From Bacteroidota bacterium (GTDB lineage: Bacteria > Bacteroidota > Ignavibacteria > Ignavibacteriales > Ignavibacteriaceae), in the NCBI GenBank assembly GCA_021815405.1, contig JAKAGV010000007.1:62001-126000 (forward strand): DNA of 64,000 nucleotides. The letters are read 5' to 3'. The translations under genes and the position numbers were made by a program. The notes beneath the pieces are model-generated. The model made no database searches and had not been told where the DNA came from. It saw only the letters and a list, made by a program, of their open reading frames with translations. Position 1 is the first letter of the stretch; each line of letters begins with the position of its first letter. Below, in pieces: positions 46,306 through 55,179 of this stretch.

Positions 46306-46440
46306 AGATATTAATTTACAAAATTGTAGGTTCGAACTTAAATAAAATAATTGACATTTAAAAAGTAATTGTTGATTTAATTCAGTGCGGATATGCTATT
46401 CTTTCATTAACTTGTAATAAAAAATATTCCTATGAAATAA

Positions 46441-49400
46441 ATGAAGAACGAGAATCTTAATAATCTGTTAGCAGCTATTGTTGAATCTTCGGATGATGCA
46501 ATATTGAGTAAAACTCTCGATGGCATCATTTTAAGCTGGAACAGAGCTGCCGAAAAACTTTTTGGCTACACTGCGGATGAAATGATTGGACAATCAATTA
46601 TAAAAATATTCCCTAGTGAGTTGAAATATGAATTTGACGGTATTTTGAAAAAAATAAGAAGCGGAGAAAGGATTGAACAATATGAAACCATTAGAGTAAG
46701 AAAAGACGGCAGAAGAATAAACATATCATTAAAAATTTCACCAATTATTGATGAAGAGGGCAAAATAACTGGTGCTTTAGCAATTGCACGCAATGTTGAT
46801 GGGAAAAAAATATTGGGGTCTGAACACGAAAAAAAAGAACGGCAGCTTGCACTTACCCAGAAAATCGCAAAGCTTGGATATTGGGAGTGGGATTTGCTTT
46901 TCGGCAGGTTGGAGTGGTCGGATGAACTTTACAAAATATATGGATTAAAAAAATCCGCAGAAGAAATTTCTCTTGAAAATTATTTTGAAATCATTCATCC
47001 TGAAGATCGTTCGGATGTTCGCAAAGTAATTGATTCTTCATTAATCACTCTTCTGCCGTTTAAAGCTGACTATCGAATTTTACTGCCGAATAAAGTTATC
47101 AGATACATACATGAAATCGGTGAAGTTTTTGTGAATGGAGACCAAAAACCGGTAAAGATAAACGCTGTAGCTCAAGATGTTTCAGAATATAAAAGAATTG
47201 AACGAAGACTTACCTCGCAATTTGAAGTAACTCGTCTTTTAGCCGAATCGAAAAACTTACCTGAAGCAGCCCCGAAAATTTTGGAAGTTATTTGTGAAGG
47301 AGTAGATTGGTTAATTGGCGAACTGTGGCTAGCCGATTACGATTCAAATCTTTTGCATCTTGTGGGTAGCTGGCACAAGGAAGGTATAAACGCAGAAGAG
47401 TTTATAGAGATTAGCAGAAAGTGTAAGTTCGGACCTGGTGTAAGTCTTCAAGGGCAGGTTTGGGAAAAGCAGGCTCCCATCTGGAGTACTCATGCGGTAG
47501 ATGATCAATTTTTTCCCAGAGCAGCTTTAGCCGCAAAATTAAAACTGCATACAGCACTTGCATTTCCGATTGTTTGTAAAAAGAAGGTTATCGGTGTTGT
47601 TGCTTTTTATAAAGATGATATTACGGAACCCGATGATGAACTTTTGGAAATGTTCGATTCTTTAGGAAAACAAATCGGTGACTTCATTGAGCGAAAGCAA
47701 TCCGAACCGGCTCTGAAAGAAAGTGAAGGTGTATATAAAACTCTTGTTGAAATATCTCCAGATTCAATTACATATACTGATTTAAGCGGTAAAATTATTT
47801 TCTGTAATCAACAAACTGCAGAGCTATTCGGATTTAATTCAATTGAAGAGATTATCGGTCAAAATATATATGCATTTATTGCCTCGGAAGATCAAAAACA
47901 TGCGATTGAAAATGAACATAAGATAATTGAAACCGGGAAGACCAGAAATATAGAATATTCATTAATTCAAAAAGACGGTACAAAATTTCCAGCAGAAATA
48001 AATACTTCGATAGTATTGGATGCTGATGGAAAGCCGAAAGCATTTATCGGAGTAATTAGAAACATCTCTGTGCGAAAGAAGACCGAGAAGGAAATTAATA
48101 TTCGAATTAGGCAGCAGGCTGCAATAGCTGAATTGGGACAACAGGCATTAGTGGGTACTGAAATACACAAGCTGCTTGACAATGCGACCGAACTTGTGTC
48201 AAAGACTCTCGACTTAGAATATTGCGAACTTTTGGAACTATTGCCTGATGATAAATCATTATTGTTAACTTCTGGTACTGGATGGAAAACGGGTTCGGTT
48301 GGCTCAACAATAGTTAACGCAGGAATAGAATCTCATGCAGGTCAAACCCTGTTATCAAACCAACCGGTTATTTCGGAGAATTATGAATCCGAAAAAAGAT
48401 TTAGACCTTCAGATCTTTTAATTGATCATAATGTGGTGTCTGGAATTACAGTTTTAATTCATGGACGAAATAAACCATTTGGAGTTCTTGGAGCTCATTC
48501 TTCAAAACCGAAAGTATTTTCAAAAAACGATTCTCATTTTCTTCAGGCAATTGCTAATGTCATTGCAGCTGCAATTGATCGTAAGAAGGTTGAAGAAGAG
48601 TTGGCACAATCTCTAAACCTTTCTAGACAAAATCAACTTCAAGCCGAAGAAAACAAGAAAAAACTTTCGTTCCTGGCTGAAGCAAGCAGGATTTTTAATT
48701 CATCACTCGATTACCATCAAACTTTGTCGGGTGTTGCGAATTTGTTAACTCCTGAATTGTCAGACTGGTGCGTAATAGATTTACTTCAAGATGATGGAAC
48801 CTTAAAGCATGTAGCAATATCTCATAAGGATCCACAAAAGATGGAGATTGCCAATGAACTCGAAAAAAAATACAAACATAATTTGGATTCGTTTAGGAGG
48901 GTATATCATGTTGTTAGAACAGGTAAGTCTGAATTTTATTCTTTCATTAGAGAATCCTTAATAGAGACCTCGACACATAAGGATGAATATATGCATTTCA
49001 TAAATGAGTTTGGTGTTAAGTCGGCAATGATCGTTCCACTAAAATTGAGAGATAAGGTATTAGGAGTAATAAGTTTTATATCAACTAAACCGGATTACCA
49101 TTATTCAAATTTCGATTTGGCTTTTGCAGAGGATATTGCCAGTCGAGCAGCATCAGCAATTGAAAATGCGAGACTTTATCGAGAGGCAAATTTGTTGAAC
49201 TTACATTTGGATAGAAAAACAAAAGAACAAAAGGATGAACTGAAAATTTCGAATACCGAACTAGAAGTTGAAATTAAGCTAAGAAGAAAAATAATTGAAG
49301 AACTTGAAGCTAAAGTTCAACGTCAAGCTAATCTATTTGATCTAAGTCTTGCTGCTTTTAAGCTTAGTGACATGACATCTATACTACAATCGGCTGTTCA

Positions 49401-49800
49401 ATTAACTGCATCAATCCCTGGCTCAAAAAAGGTTGGCTTATTTGAATATAACAACGAAAAGAATAAAATTGTTTTACGTGCTGGCATTGGTTGGGGGTTT
49501 TCATCTATTGGAACGATTGAAATCGATATCGATTCAAATTCTATTGAAGGATTTACTTTGCTTAATAACGAGCCGATAATATTTTCAAATTTCTTTCAAG
49601 ATAAAAAATTCCGAGTAATTGATGAACCTGAAAATGAAACTGCGGCTTGTGCACTCTGCGCATTAATCGCTGTTAGTCAGAAACCATACGGCGTATTAAG
49701 TGTCTATTTTTCAAATAACGAATGTTCCAAAGATGATAGGAATTTTTTGCTAGGTATTGTGAAATTTCTTTCATTATTAATTGAGATGAAATCAAATTAA
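46441..49800 (+). CDS. Large multi-PAS/multi-GAF sensor protein without an output domain
   Basis: The 1119-residue soluble protein has no membrane helix. Domains in order: PAS (about 5-120, SSDDAILSKTLDGIILSWNRAAEKLFGY), PAS (130-255, GYWEWDLLFGRLEWSDELYKIYGL), GAF (262-420, with the WSTHAV pocket region), PAS (430-550, SPDSITYTDLSGKIIFCNQQTAELFGF), GAF (560-715), GAF (735-915, MIVPLKLRDKVLGVISF), coiled coil (920-960), GAF (965-1119). The reading frame ends inside the last GAF, so no kinase, GGDEF, cyclase or DNA-binding domain is visible. It may modulate the neighbouring response regulator and kinase genes by protein contact. Annotating it as a kinase would be wrong. Confidence 0.85.
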   Translation: MKNENLNNLLAAIVESSDDAILSKTLDGIILSWNRAAEKLFGYTADEMIGQSIIKIFPSELKYEFDGILKKIRSGERIEQYETIRVRKDGRRINISLKISPIIDEEGKITGALAIARNVDGKKILGSEHEKKERQLALTQKIAKLGYWEWDLLFGRLEWSDELYKIYGLKKSAEEISLENYFEIIHPEDRSDVRKVIDSSLITLLPFKADYRILLPNKVIRYIHEIGEVFVNGDQKPVKINAVAQDVSEYKRIERRLTSQFEVTRLLAESKNLPEAAPKILEVICEGVDWLIGELWLADYDSNLLHLVGSWHKEGINAEEFIEISRKCKFGPGVSLQGQVWEKQAPIWSTHAVDDQFFPRAALAAKLKLHTALAFPIVCKKKVIGVVAFYKDDITEPDDELLEMFDSLGKQIGDFIERKQSEPALKESEGVYKTLVEISPDSITYTDLSGKIIFCNQQTAELFGFNSIEEIIGQNIYAFIASEDQKHAIENEHKIIETGKTRNIEYSLIQKDGTKFPAEINTSIVLDADGKPKAFIGVIRNISVRKKTEKEINIRIRQQAAIAELGQQALVGTEIHKLLDNATELVSKTLDLEYCELLELLPDDKSLLLTSGTGWKTGSVGSTIVNAGIESHAGQTLLSNQPVISENYESEKRFRPSDLLIDHNVVSGITVLIHGRNKPFGVLGAHSSKPKVFSKNDSHFLQAIANVIAAAIDRKKVEEELAQSLNLSRQNQLQAEENKKKLSFLAEASRIFNSSLDYHQTLSGVANLLTPELSDWCVIDLLQDDGTLKHVAISHKDPQKMEIANELEKKYKHNLDSFRRVYHVVRTGKSEFYSFIRESLIETSTHKDEYMHFINEFGVKSAMIVPLKLRDKVLGVISFISTKPDYHYSNFDLAFAEDIASRAASAIENARLYREANLLNLHLDRKTKEQKDELKISNTELEVEIKLRRKIIEELEAKVQRQANLFDLSLAAFKLSDMTSILQSAVQLTASIPGSKKVGLFEYNNEKNKIVLRAGIGWGFSSIGTIEIDIDSNSIEGFTLLNNEPIIFSNFFQDKKFRVIDEPENETAACALCALIAVSQKPYGVLSVYFSNNECSKDDRNFLLGIVKFLSLLIEMKSN

Positions 49801-50049
49801 ATTTTAGTTATATTTTTAGGCAGAGGATAAGTTCTTTTTTTATTTTGAAGTCGGGGAAGAGGAGAAAAAGCTAAACTATATGTAGTGCTAAATATGACTA
49901 TTTAATCAAAATAACTACTACAAATAATTTAATTTAAGAATAGTAAATTTTGAGGCGGATTTCGATTAAAATTCTAAACTTAAGGAGTAAAAAATATTCA
50001 CTATTAGAAATAATTTTTATTCCATAATAAAATATAAAAAGGAAGCGAT

Positions 50050-50676
50050 ATGCGGATTTTACTTGTTGTAAAGCATGATTTAATTAAAGAGGGTTTACTA
50101 AAAATCTTTGAAGAACAAAATGATTTTAACGTTGTGGAGGTCATTGCCTCTCCGGAGAATCTATTATCTATCATGAAAAAAGTAAATGTTGATGTTATTG
50201 TTTTTAACATTTCTTATCCAAATAAAGATGATATTGATCTGATAGGAGAATTGCATTCAAAATATCCTCAAGTTAAGCTGCTTATACTTGGAGCTATTTC
50301 TATCGAACGCTTTGCAATAAAAACGTTAAAAACGGGTGCTTCAGCTTTTTTAACTGAACAAACCTCAGTGGAAGACTTACTTACCGCCATGAATAAAATA
50401 ATGAGCGGCTCGAAATATATTGAATCAAAGTTATCTGAACGAATATCACTTTCAGCAATTGAATCTTCATACAATTTACCTCATGAAAGACTTTCCGAAC
50501 GTGAGTTTCAAGTAATGAAGATGATAGCATCCGGGAAAAAGATAAGTAACATAGCGACCGAACTTTCTCTAAGCATTAATACTGTTTCAACATACCGAGC
50601 ACGTCTTTCAGAAAAGTTGAATTTAAAATCAACAGCCGATATTGTTCGATACGTTATGGAGCACAACTTATTGTAG
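50050..50676 (+). CDS. LuxR/NarL-type regulator with degenerate receiver domain
   Basis: The 208-residue protein has an N-terminal receiver-like domain (1-125) and a C-terminal GerE-type helix-turn-helix (about 145-205: LSEREFQVMKMIASGKKISNIATELSLSINTVSTYRARL). The receiver lacks all phosphorylation residues: the acidic pair is V7/K8 (before H9), the acceptor aspartate is N53 (VFNISYP), the conserved Thr/Ser is G81 and the conserved lysine is E103. The fold is otherwise normal (LKTGASAFL). It may bind a small ligand or protein instead of being phosphorylated. It lies 249 bases after the outputless sensor and 223 before the histidine kinase. Confidence 0.92.
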   Translation: MRILLVVKHDLIKEGLLKIFEEQNDFNVVEVIASPENLLSIMKKVNVDVIVFNISYPNKDDIDLIGELHSKYPQVKLLILGAISIERFAIKTLKTGASAFLTEQTSVEDLLTAMNKIMSGSKYIESKLSERISLSAIESSYNLPHERLSEREFQVMKMIASGKKISNIATELSLSINTVSTYRARLSEKLNLKSTADIVRYVMEHNLL

Positions 50677-50899
50677 TTAATTTTGAATTCTTCGGATTTA
50701 TTACGAACAACATATTCTATTAACGGCTGAATTAATCATTCCTTTAAGAAGTTGCTTTATCCATTGAAAATTAATTTTTATTATTCTAAAAATAATTTTT
50801 AATTTAGAATTGTACTTGTGTATTTTGTGTTTAAAATTCTCTTGCAATAATTTTATTAGTTAAAATAGGAAATACTGGTATTAATTTGTTACTAATTAC

Positions 50900-53407
50900 A
50901 TGAAAGACAAAACCGACATTAAGTGGCTAAATGAACAGCTTAAGAAATTGCATGATGAAGTTACCATTCTCCGACAAGAAAAAAATGAATTCAGGAAACA
51001 AAAAGAATTATTTTCTGAATTAGAATTAGAGCATAAAAGACTTTTTTATCAATTGCCTTTCCCGTTTGCAATTTACGATTCAAACGGTACGTTGATTTCA
51101 GTGAATAGAGCCTTCCTTGAAATGTGCAACATCCCATCTGAAGAATTAATTCTAAACAAGTTCAACATTTTGCATGATAATTCAGTAAGCTTTTTTGAAT
51201 ACGGTGAAATAAAAGCCGCTTTTACTGGTGAGAGCGTTTTTCTTCCATATTTTGAAATAAATTTTAAAAAATTTTTGAAACATTATGGTATTCAAAGGGA
51301 AGATACTGGAATATTCACACTTACTATGTTTCCTGTTTACGATGCTATTGGGAAAATTAGACAAGTAGCCTCAATATGGAAAGAAATTACCAAAGAAAAA
51401 TCAGATGCTCAAATGCTGCGCACGTTTAAATCCGTTCTTGATGTTACTGCGAATGGAATTATTATTACTGACGCAGAAGGCAAAATTGTGTGGGTAAATA
51501 AAGCATTCATATCTATTACGGGTTATGAACAAGATGAAGCCCTCGGAAAAAATCCGCGTTTGCTTAAATCCGGAATACATACCGAACCATTTTATAAGAA
51601 ATTATGGGATACAATTTTAAATGGTGAAGTTTGGCAAGGTGAAATAGTCGAGAAGAAAAAAGATGGCAGTCTATATTCATCGCTGGAAACTATCACTCCT
51701 GTAAAAAATGAAAAAGATGAGATTCAAAATTTCATAGCTATAAATACTGATATTTCTGATCGGAAAAAATATGAAAATGAGCTTGAAAAACTTAACCGGG
51801 CGCTAAAAACTATTAGTGCCTGCAACAGCGTTCTAATTCATTCAGCTTCTGAAAATGAATTGCTAGACAAAATTTGCAAGCTTATAATTGAAACTGGCGG
51901 TTACTATTTTGCCTGGATTGGACTTTTTGATAAATCTAATTTATTAAAACCCGTTTCATTTTACGGACACGAGCAAGGTTATTTTAAAAATATAGTTGAA
52001 AGATTAAAATCCAACCAAAATGTTAATTTCCCAATGATGAAAGCGGTAAAGGAGAAAGTTCCCTTTATAATTAAAGATATTAAAAATGATGAGAACTTTT
52101 TAACATGGAAATATGAAGCTCTGAAACGCGGTTATGCTTCAGTAATAATTATTCCTTTAATTAATGAAGAAAAAACATTAGGAGTAATTAATATTTACAG
52201 CAGTTCAGTTGATTCTTTTAATAATGAAGAATTGAATTTGCTAAAAGAACTTTCCGACGATCTATCATTTGGAATTAAGTCCCTCAGGATTAGAGAAGAA
52301 AGAAGATCTGCGGCTTTAGCGCTTAGTGAAAGTGAGAAAAGATATCGGCTCTTCTTTGAGCAAGATCTTGCAGGTGCTTATATATCAAATCCCGAAGGTA
52401 GGATTTTAGATTGTAACACTTCCTTCTTGAAAATTTTTGGATTTCCTTCTAGAATTGAAGCACAAAATTTCAATGCAGCCGATCTTCATACTGATCCTGA
52501 TACTAGGAAAGTATTTCTTGAAAAAATAAAAAAGGACAAAATGATTCAAGGTTTGGAATTAGAAATGAAAACCTTTGATGGAAGAATAATTTATTTAATT
52601 GAAGATGCATGGGGAACATTTAATGAAAACAATGAGCTATTTGAAATTAACGGTTACTTCCAGGACATAACAAAAAGGAAACTTGCAGAGGAAGCATTAA
52701 AAGAAGCAAAAGAAAAAGCGGAAGAATCAGATCGTTTGAAGACAGAATTTCTTGCGCAAATGTCTCATGAAATCCGGACACCGGTAAACGTTATGTTGAG
52801 CTATAGTTCTTTACTTAAAGAAGAATTGAATGACAGTATGCCGTCGGAATGGAATAGTGCTTTTAAATCTATTGAACTTGCGGGTAGAAGGTTAATCAGG
52901 ACAATAGATTTAATACTTAATATGTCAATGATTCAAACAAACAAAACTGGACTAAATTCGAGCGAGGTAGATATTCACTTTCTTCTCTTGAATTTAGTTC
53001 ATGAATATCAAGGTATTATTGAAGGAAAGAACCTAAAGATCGTATTAATAAACAATGTGGAGAATCCTGTTTTACTTTCAGATGAATTTATTCTTACTCA
53101 TATTTTTCAAAACTTAATTGACAATGCAATTAAATATACAATTGAAGGAAAGGTGGAAATTATTATTTACAATGATAATAAGAAAAATTTGTGCGTCGAT
53201 GTTCGGGATACCGGAATTGGTATTTCATCGCAATATCTTTTGCGGATGTTTAGACCCTTCACTCAAGAGGATACTGGCTATTCAAGAAAATATGAAGGTG
53301 TCGGTCTTGGTTTATCAATTGTAAAAAAATATTTAGATTTATTAGGTGCAGCTATCAGAGTTGAATCTGAAAAAGGTAAAGGATCTACTTTTACAATTAT
53401 ATTTTAA
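50900..53407 (+). CDS. PAS/GAF sensor histidine kinase
   Basis: The 835-residue protein starts with a coiled coil (1-45). It continues with PAS (about 47-165), PAS (175-295, GIIITDAEGKIVWVNKAFISITGY), GAF (305-465), PAS (480-600), and then a HisKA domain with H623 in LAQMSHEIRTPVNV. The HATPase domain (about 715-835) has the N-box IFQNLIDNAIKYT, G1 DVRDTGIGIS and G2 GVGLGLSIVKKYLDLLGA. No membrane helix is seen, so it senses cytosolic signals. It is a typical active kinase, but the neighbouring regulator cannot be phosphorylated in the ordinary way, so its real partner is unclear. Start ATG 50900 has a weak ribosome-binding site. Confidence 0.93.
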   Translation: MKDKTDIKWLNEQLKKLHDEVTILRQEKNEFRKQKELFSELELEHKRLFYQLPFPFAIYDSNGTLISVNRAFLEMCNIPSEELILNKFNILHDNSVSFFEYGEIKAAFTGESVFLPYFEINFKKFLKHYGIQREDTGIFTLTMFPVYDAIGKIRQVASIWKEITKEKSDAQMLRTFKSVLDVTANGIIITDAEGKIVWVNKAFISITGYEQDEALGKNPRLLKSGIHTEPFYKKLWDTILNGEVWQGEIVEKKKDGSLYSSLETITPVKNEKDEIQNFIAINTDISDRKKYENELEKLNRALKTISACNSVLIHSASENELLDKICKLIIETGGYYFAWIGLFDKSNLLKPVSFYGHEQGYFKNIVERLKSNQNVNFPMMKAVKEKVPFIIKDIKNDENFLTWKYEALKRGYASVIIIPLINEEKTLGVINIYSSSVDSFNNEELNLLKELSDDLSFGIKSLRIREERRSAALALSESEKRYRLFFEQDLAGAYISNPEGRILDCNTSFLKIFGFPSRIEAQNFNAADLHTDPDTRKVFLEKIKKDKMIQGLELEMKTFDGRIIYLIEDAWGTFNENNELFEINGYFQDITKRKLAEEALKEAKEKAEESDRLKTEFLAQMSHEIRTPVNVMLSYSSLLKEELNDSMPSEWNSAFKSIELAGRRLIRTIDLILNMSMIQTNKTGLNSSEVDIHFLLLNLVHEYQGIIEGKNLKIVLINNVENPVLLSDEFILTHIFQNLIDNAIKYTIEGKVEIIIYNDNKKNLCVDVRDTGIGISSQYLLRMFRPFTQEDTGYSRKYEGVGLGLSIVKKYLDLLGAAIRVESEKGKGSTFTIIF

Positions 53408-53705
53408 TATCACTCAACAATTATTCCGTCAAGATTTTTAGTCTTACAAATATAATCTTTAATTTAAATTACACTTCAGAATACTTACTACATTAAAATC
53501 TGGTTGGTTCCAAATATTCGTAAAAAGGAGCATAAACTCCGATTTAATAAATGTTCTTAATTACTGGAAAATTAAATCCGGTACTTCTCATAGATGCAAA
53601 TAAACTTCCTATAATTATATTGTAATATAATTCCTATTAGGCTGGTATATATATTGCCGTTTTTTCCGAAATAATTTTTTTAAAAGAAAAAACGAAGGGG
53701 CAGAA
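53408..53705. other. A/T-rich interval, no gene seen
   Basis: Nothing with coding potential or strong structure was found. GAAGGGGCAG at its end is the ribosome-binding site of the small ORF that follows. Confidence 0.5.
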
Positions 53706-53840
53706 ATGTTCTGGATAAAAGTTAAATCGTTTTTTATTGACTATGATGTAGTTTTGTTTTTAGGACTGATTACACTTGGATGGGTTGTCCTTTACACATT
53801 TTTCATTCTTTTAGCGATGCTGTTCTTTTCTGTGGGCTGA
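53706..53840 (+). CDS. Small single-helix membrane protein (44 residues)
   Basis: ATG at 53706 follows a strong AAGGGGCAGAA ribosome-binding site. The product is short and very hydrophobic (two segments, VVLFLGLITLGWVVLYTFFILLA region), probably one long or two close membrane helices, with the charged MFWIKVKSFF start. A rho-independent-like hairpin follows it. The good initiation site and the isolated position in an otherwise gene-free interval argue for a real small gene. No family recognised. Confidence 0.6.
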   Translation: MFWIKVKSFFIDYDVVLFLGLITLGWVVLYTFFILLAMLFFSVG

Positions 53841-53896
53841 TTCTTGGTCTAATTCAAAAAGAAAGAATAAATTTCTTTATTAAAACATAAAAATAA

Positions 53897-53928
53897 AAAA
53901 GCCCAATGATCGGGCGACCACGGGCTTT
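53897..53928. terminator. Bidirectional intrinsic terminator
   Basis: AAAAGCCC (53897-53904) pairs with GGGCTTT (53922-53928) over a GC-containing loop. On the minus strand the hairpin is followed by TTTTTTATTTTTATG, a good U-run, for the carbamate-kinase-like operon. On the plus strand it is followed by AACTCTTTTTGC for the small ORF. Confidence 0.8.
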
Positions 53929-53930
53929 AA

Positions 53931-53971
53931 CTCTTTTTGCTCAAAAGGCAGGGGAGAACCTTTTGAAAGAG
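53931..53971. ncRNA. Second structured hairpin, possible small-RNA element
   Basis: TCAAAAGG pairs with CCTTTTGA around CAGGGGAGAA. Flanking CTCTT and AAGAG extend the stem across a bulge. It lies 2 bases after the first hairpin. The tandem, GC-clamped structures in a non-coding space could be a stand-alone structured RNA, a compound terminator, or both. No family recognised. Confidence 0.4.
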
Positions 53972-54060
53972 TCATTCCAAATTTATAGTATTCTATTAAA
54001 TTATGCAAATGAATAAATTAGAAAAATCTTTTTTGTGATAGTTTTAACCAAATAATTTCT

Positions 54061-55164
54061 TTATACTTCTATCTTTGTTCCGGCATTTCCGGCAAGTGCT
54101 TCATAATATAATGATGCTTTTGTAATATAAACCTTACTACCGCCGGATTCGATAAAATTAATTGCCGCTTCTATTTTAGGTGCCATACTACCGCGGGGAA
54201 AAGTATTATTCGCAATAAGTTTTTTTATTTCATTTAGTGAGGCATTCCGGATATCTTTTTGATCAGTTGTCTGATAGTTTAATTTCACAGAGTCGATATC
54301 AGTAAAAATTATTAATTCTGCATCAAATTCTTCGTTTCTTTCTTTTGCTCTTTGAATCAGCATTTTGCCTAGAAGGCTTGTAGCAAGATCTTTATCGACA
54401 ACAGCCTCAACGCCTGTATAAATATCAATTGGGTTTAATAAAGGGTCATATTTTTTCTTATATATGATGTCATAGTTACATCTATAAACTTCTTCTTCAT
54501 CAATTATTTCAGGCTTTACTTTTTTTACTGGGATTCCTCCTCCGCCTACAGCGATTGGAATAATTCCTGAACGCATATTTGTATCGATGATTTCAATTTC
54601 TACGATATCTACAGGCTTGGGAGACGGTACAACTCTCCTCCAAATTTCTTCTCCTAATTCATTAAACTTGTAAAATTTCATTTTATATCCATCACGCTCT
54701 TGTTTTTTTAAAGCATCTTCCTTAGTGTAAGAAGGTCCGATAAATTTTGATGGTGTTAAATATTCAGGATCATTTTCATTTACAACGACACGGGTAACCG
54801 TCTCGGCAGCTATTCTGTTAATACCTAAAACTTTTAAATCGTTTGTAAGCTGTGCAAGCATATAACCCATTGCGCCTTGAGTATCGGCATCGCAGACATC
54901 AAGCGGCAGTAAATGCAAAATCGGCTGAGAGTATTCGGCACGCAATAAAATATTTCCAACTTGTGGTCCGTTGCCGTGTGTAATTACGTAATAATCATCA
55001 GGATTTTCCTTTATTATTTGAGCAAGCAGCTTACAAGTTTCGGCACTACGCCGCCACTGTTCAGGTAAATCCGGTATTATTAATTTGCTGGTTTTAGGAT
55101 CTATCTTTCCGGTTGGAGATACTTCATTACCTCCAAGTGCAAAAATTCTTAGTTTCTTTTTCAT
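54061..55164 (-). CDS. arcC: Carbamate kinase-like protein
   Basis: The 367-residue protein belongs to the amino-acid-kinase fold. It has FALGGNEVSP at the start, ITHGNGPQVGNILL (near 61), the PSPKPVDIVEI segment (near 180), IPIAVGGGGIPV, GVEAVVDKDLATSLLG (near 252) and RGSMAPKIEAAINFIESGG (near 325). The catalytic lysines and the KD pair are therefore present. It is about 50 residues longer than standard carbamate kinase (~310), mostly from an insertion after GGGGIPV (about 217-250). It likely makes ATP from carbamoyl phosphate. It follows the xanthine dehydrogenase genes, like the carbamate kinase in the E. coli purine-degradation gene region. Confidence 0.85.
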   Translation of the reverse strand: MKKKLRIFALGGNEVSPTGKIDPKTSKLIIPDLPEQWRRSAETCKLLAQIIKENPDDYYVITHGNGPQVGNILLRAEYSQPILHLLPLDVCDADTQGAMGYMLAQLTNDLKVLGINRIAAETVTRVVVNENDPEYLTPSKFIGPSYTKEDALKKQERDGYKMKFYKFNELGEEIWRRVVPSPKPVDIVEIEIIDTNMRSGIIPIAVGGGGIPVKKVKPEIIDEEEVYRCNYDIIYKKKYDPLLNPIDIYTGVEAVVDKDLATSLLGKMLIQRAKERNEEFDAELIIFTDIDSVKLNYQTTDQKDIRNASLNEIKKLIANNTFPRGSMAPKIEAAINFIESGGSKVYITKASLYYEALAGNAGTKIEV

Positions 55165-55179
55165 AAATATTTAAATGAT

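Noticed and set aside
46441-49800. Histidine kinase annotation for the 1119-residue sensor
   Set aside because: No H-box, N-box or G-box motifs are present; the protein ends in a GAF domain followed directly by the stop codon.
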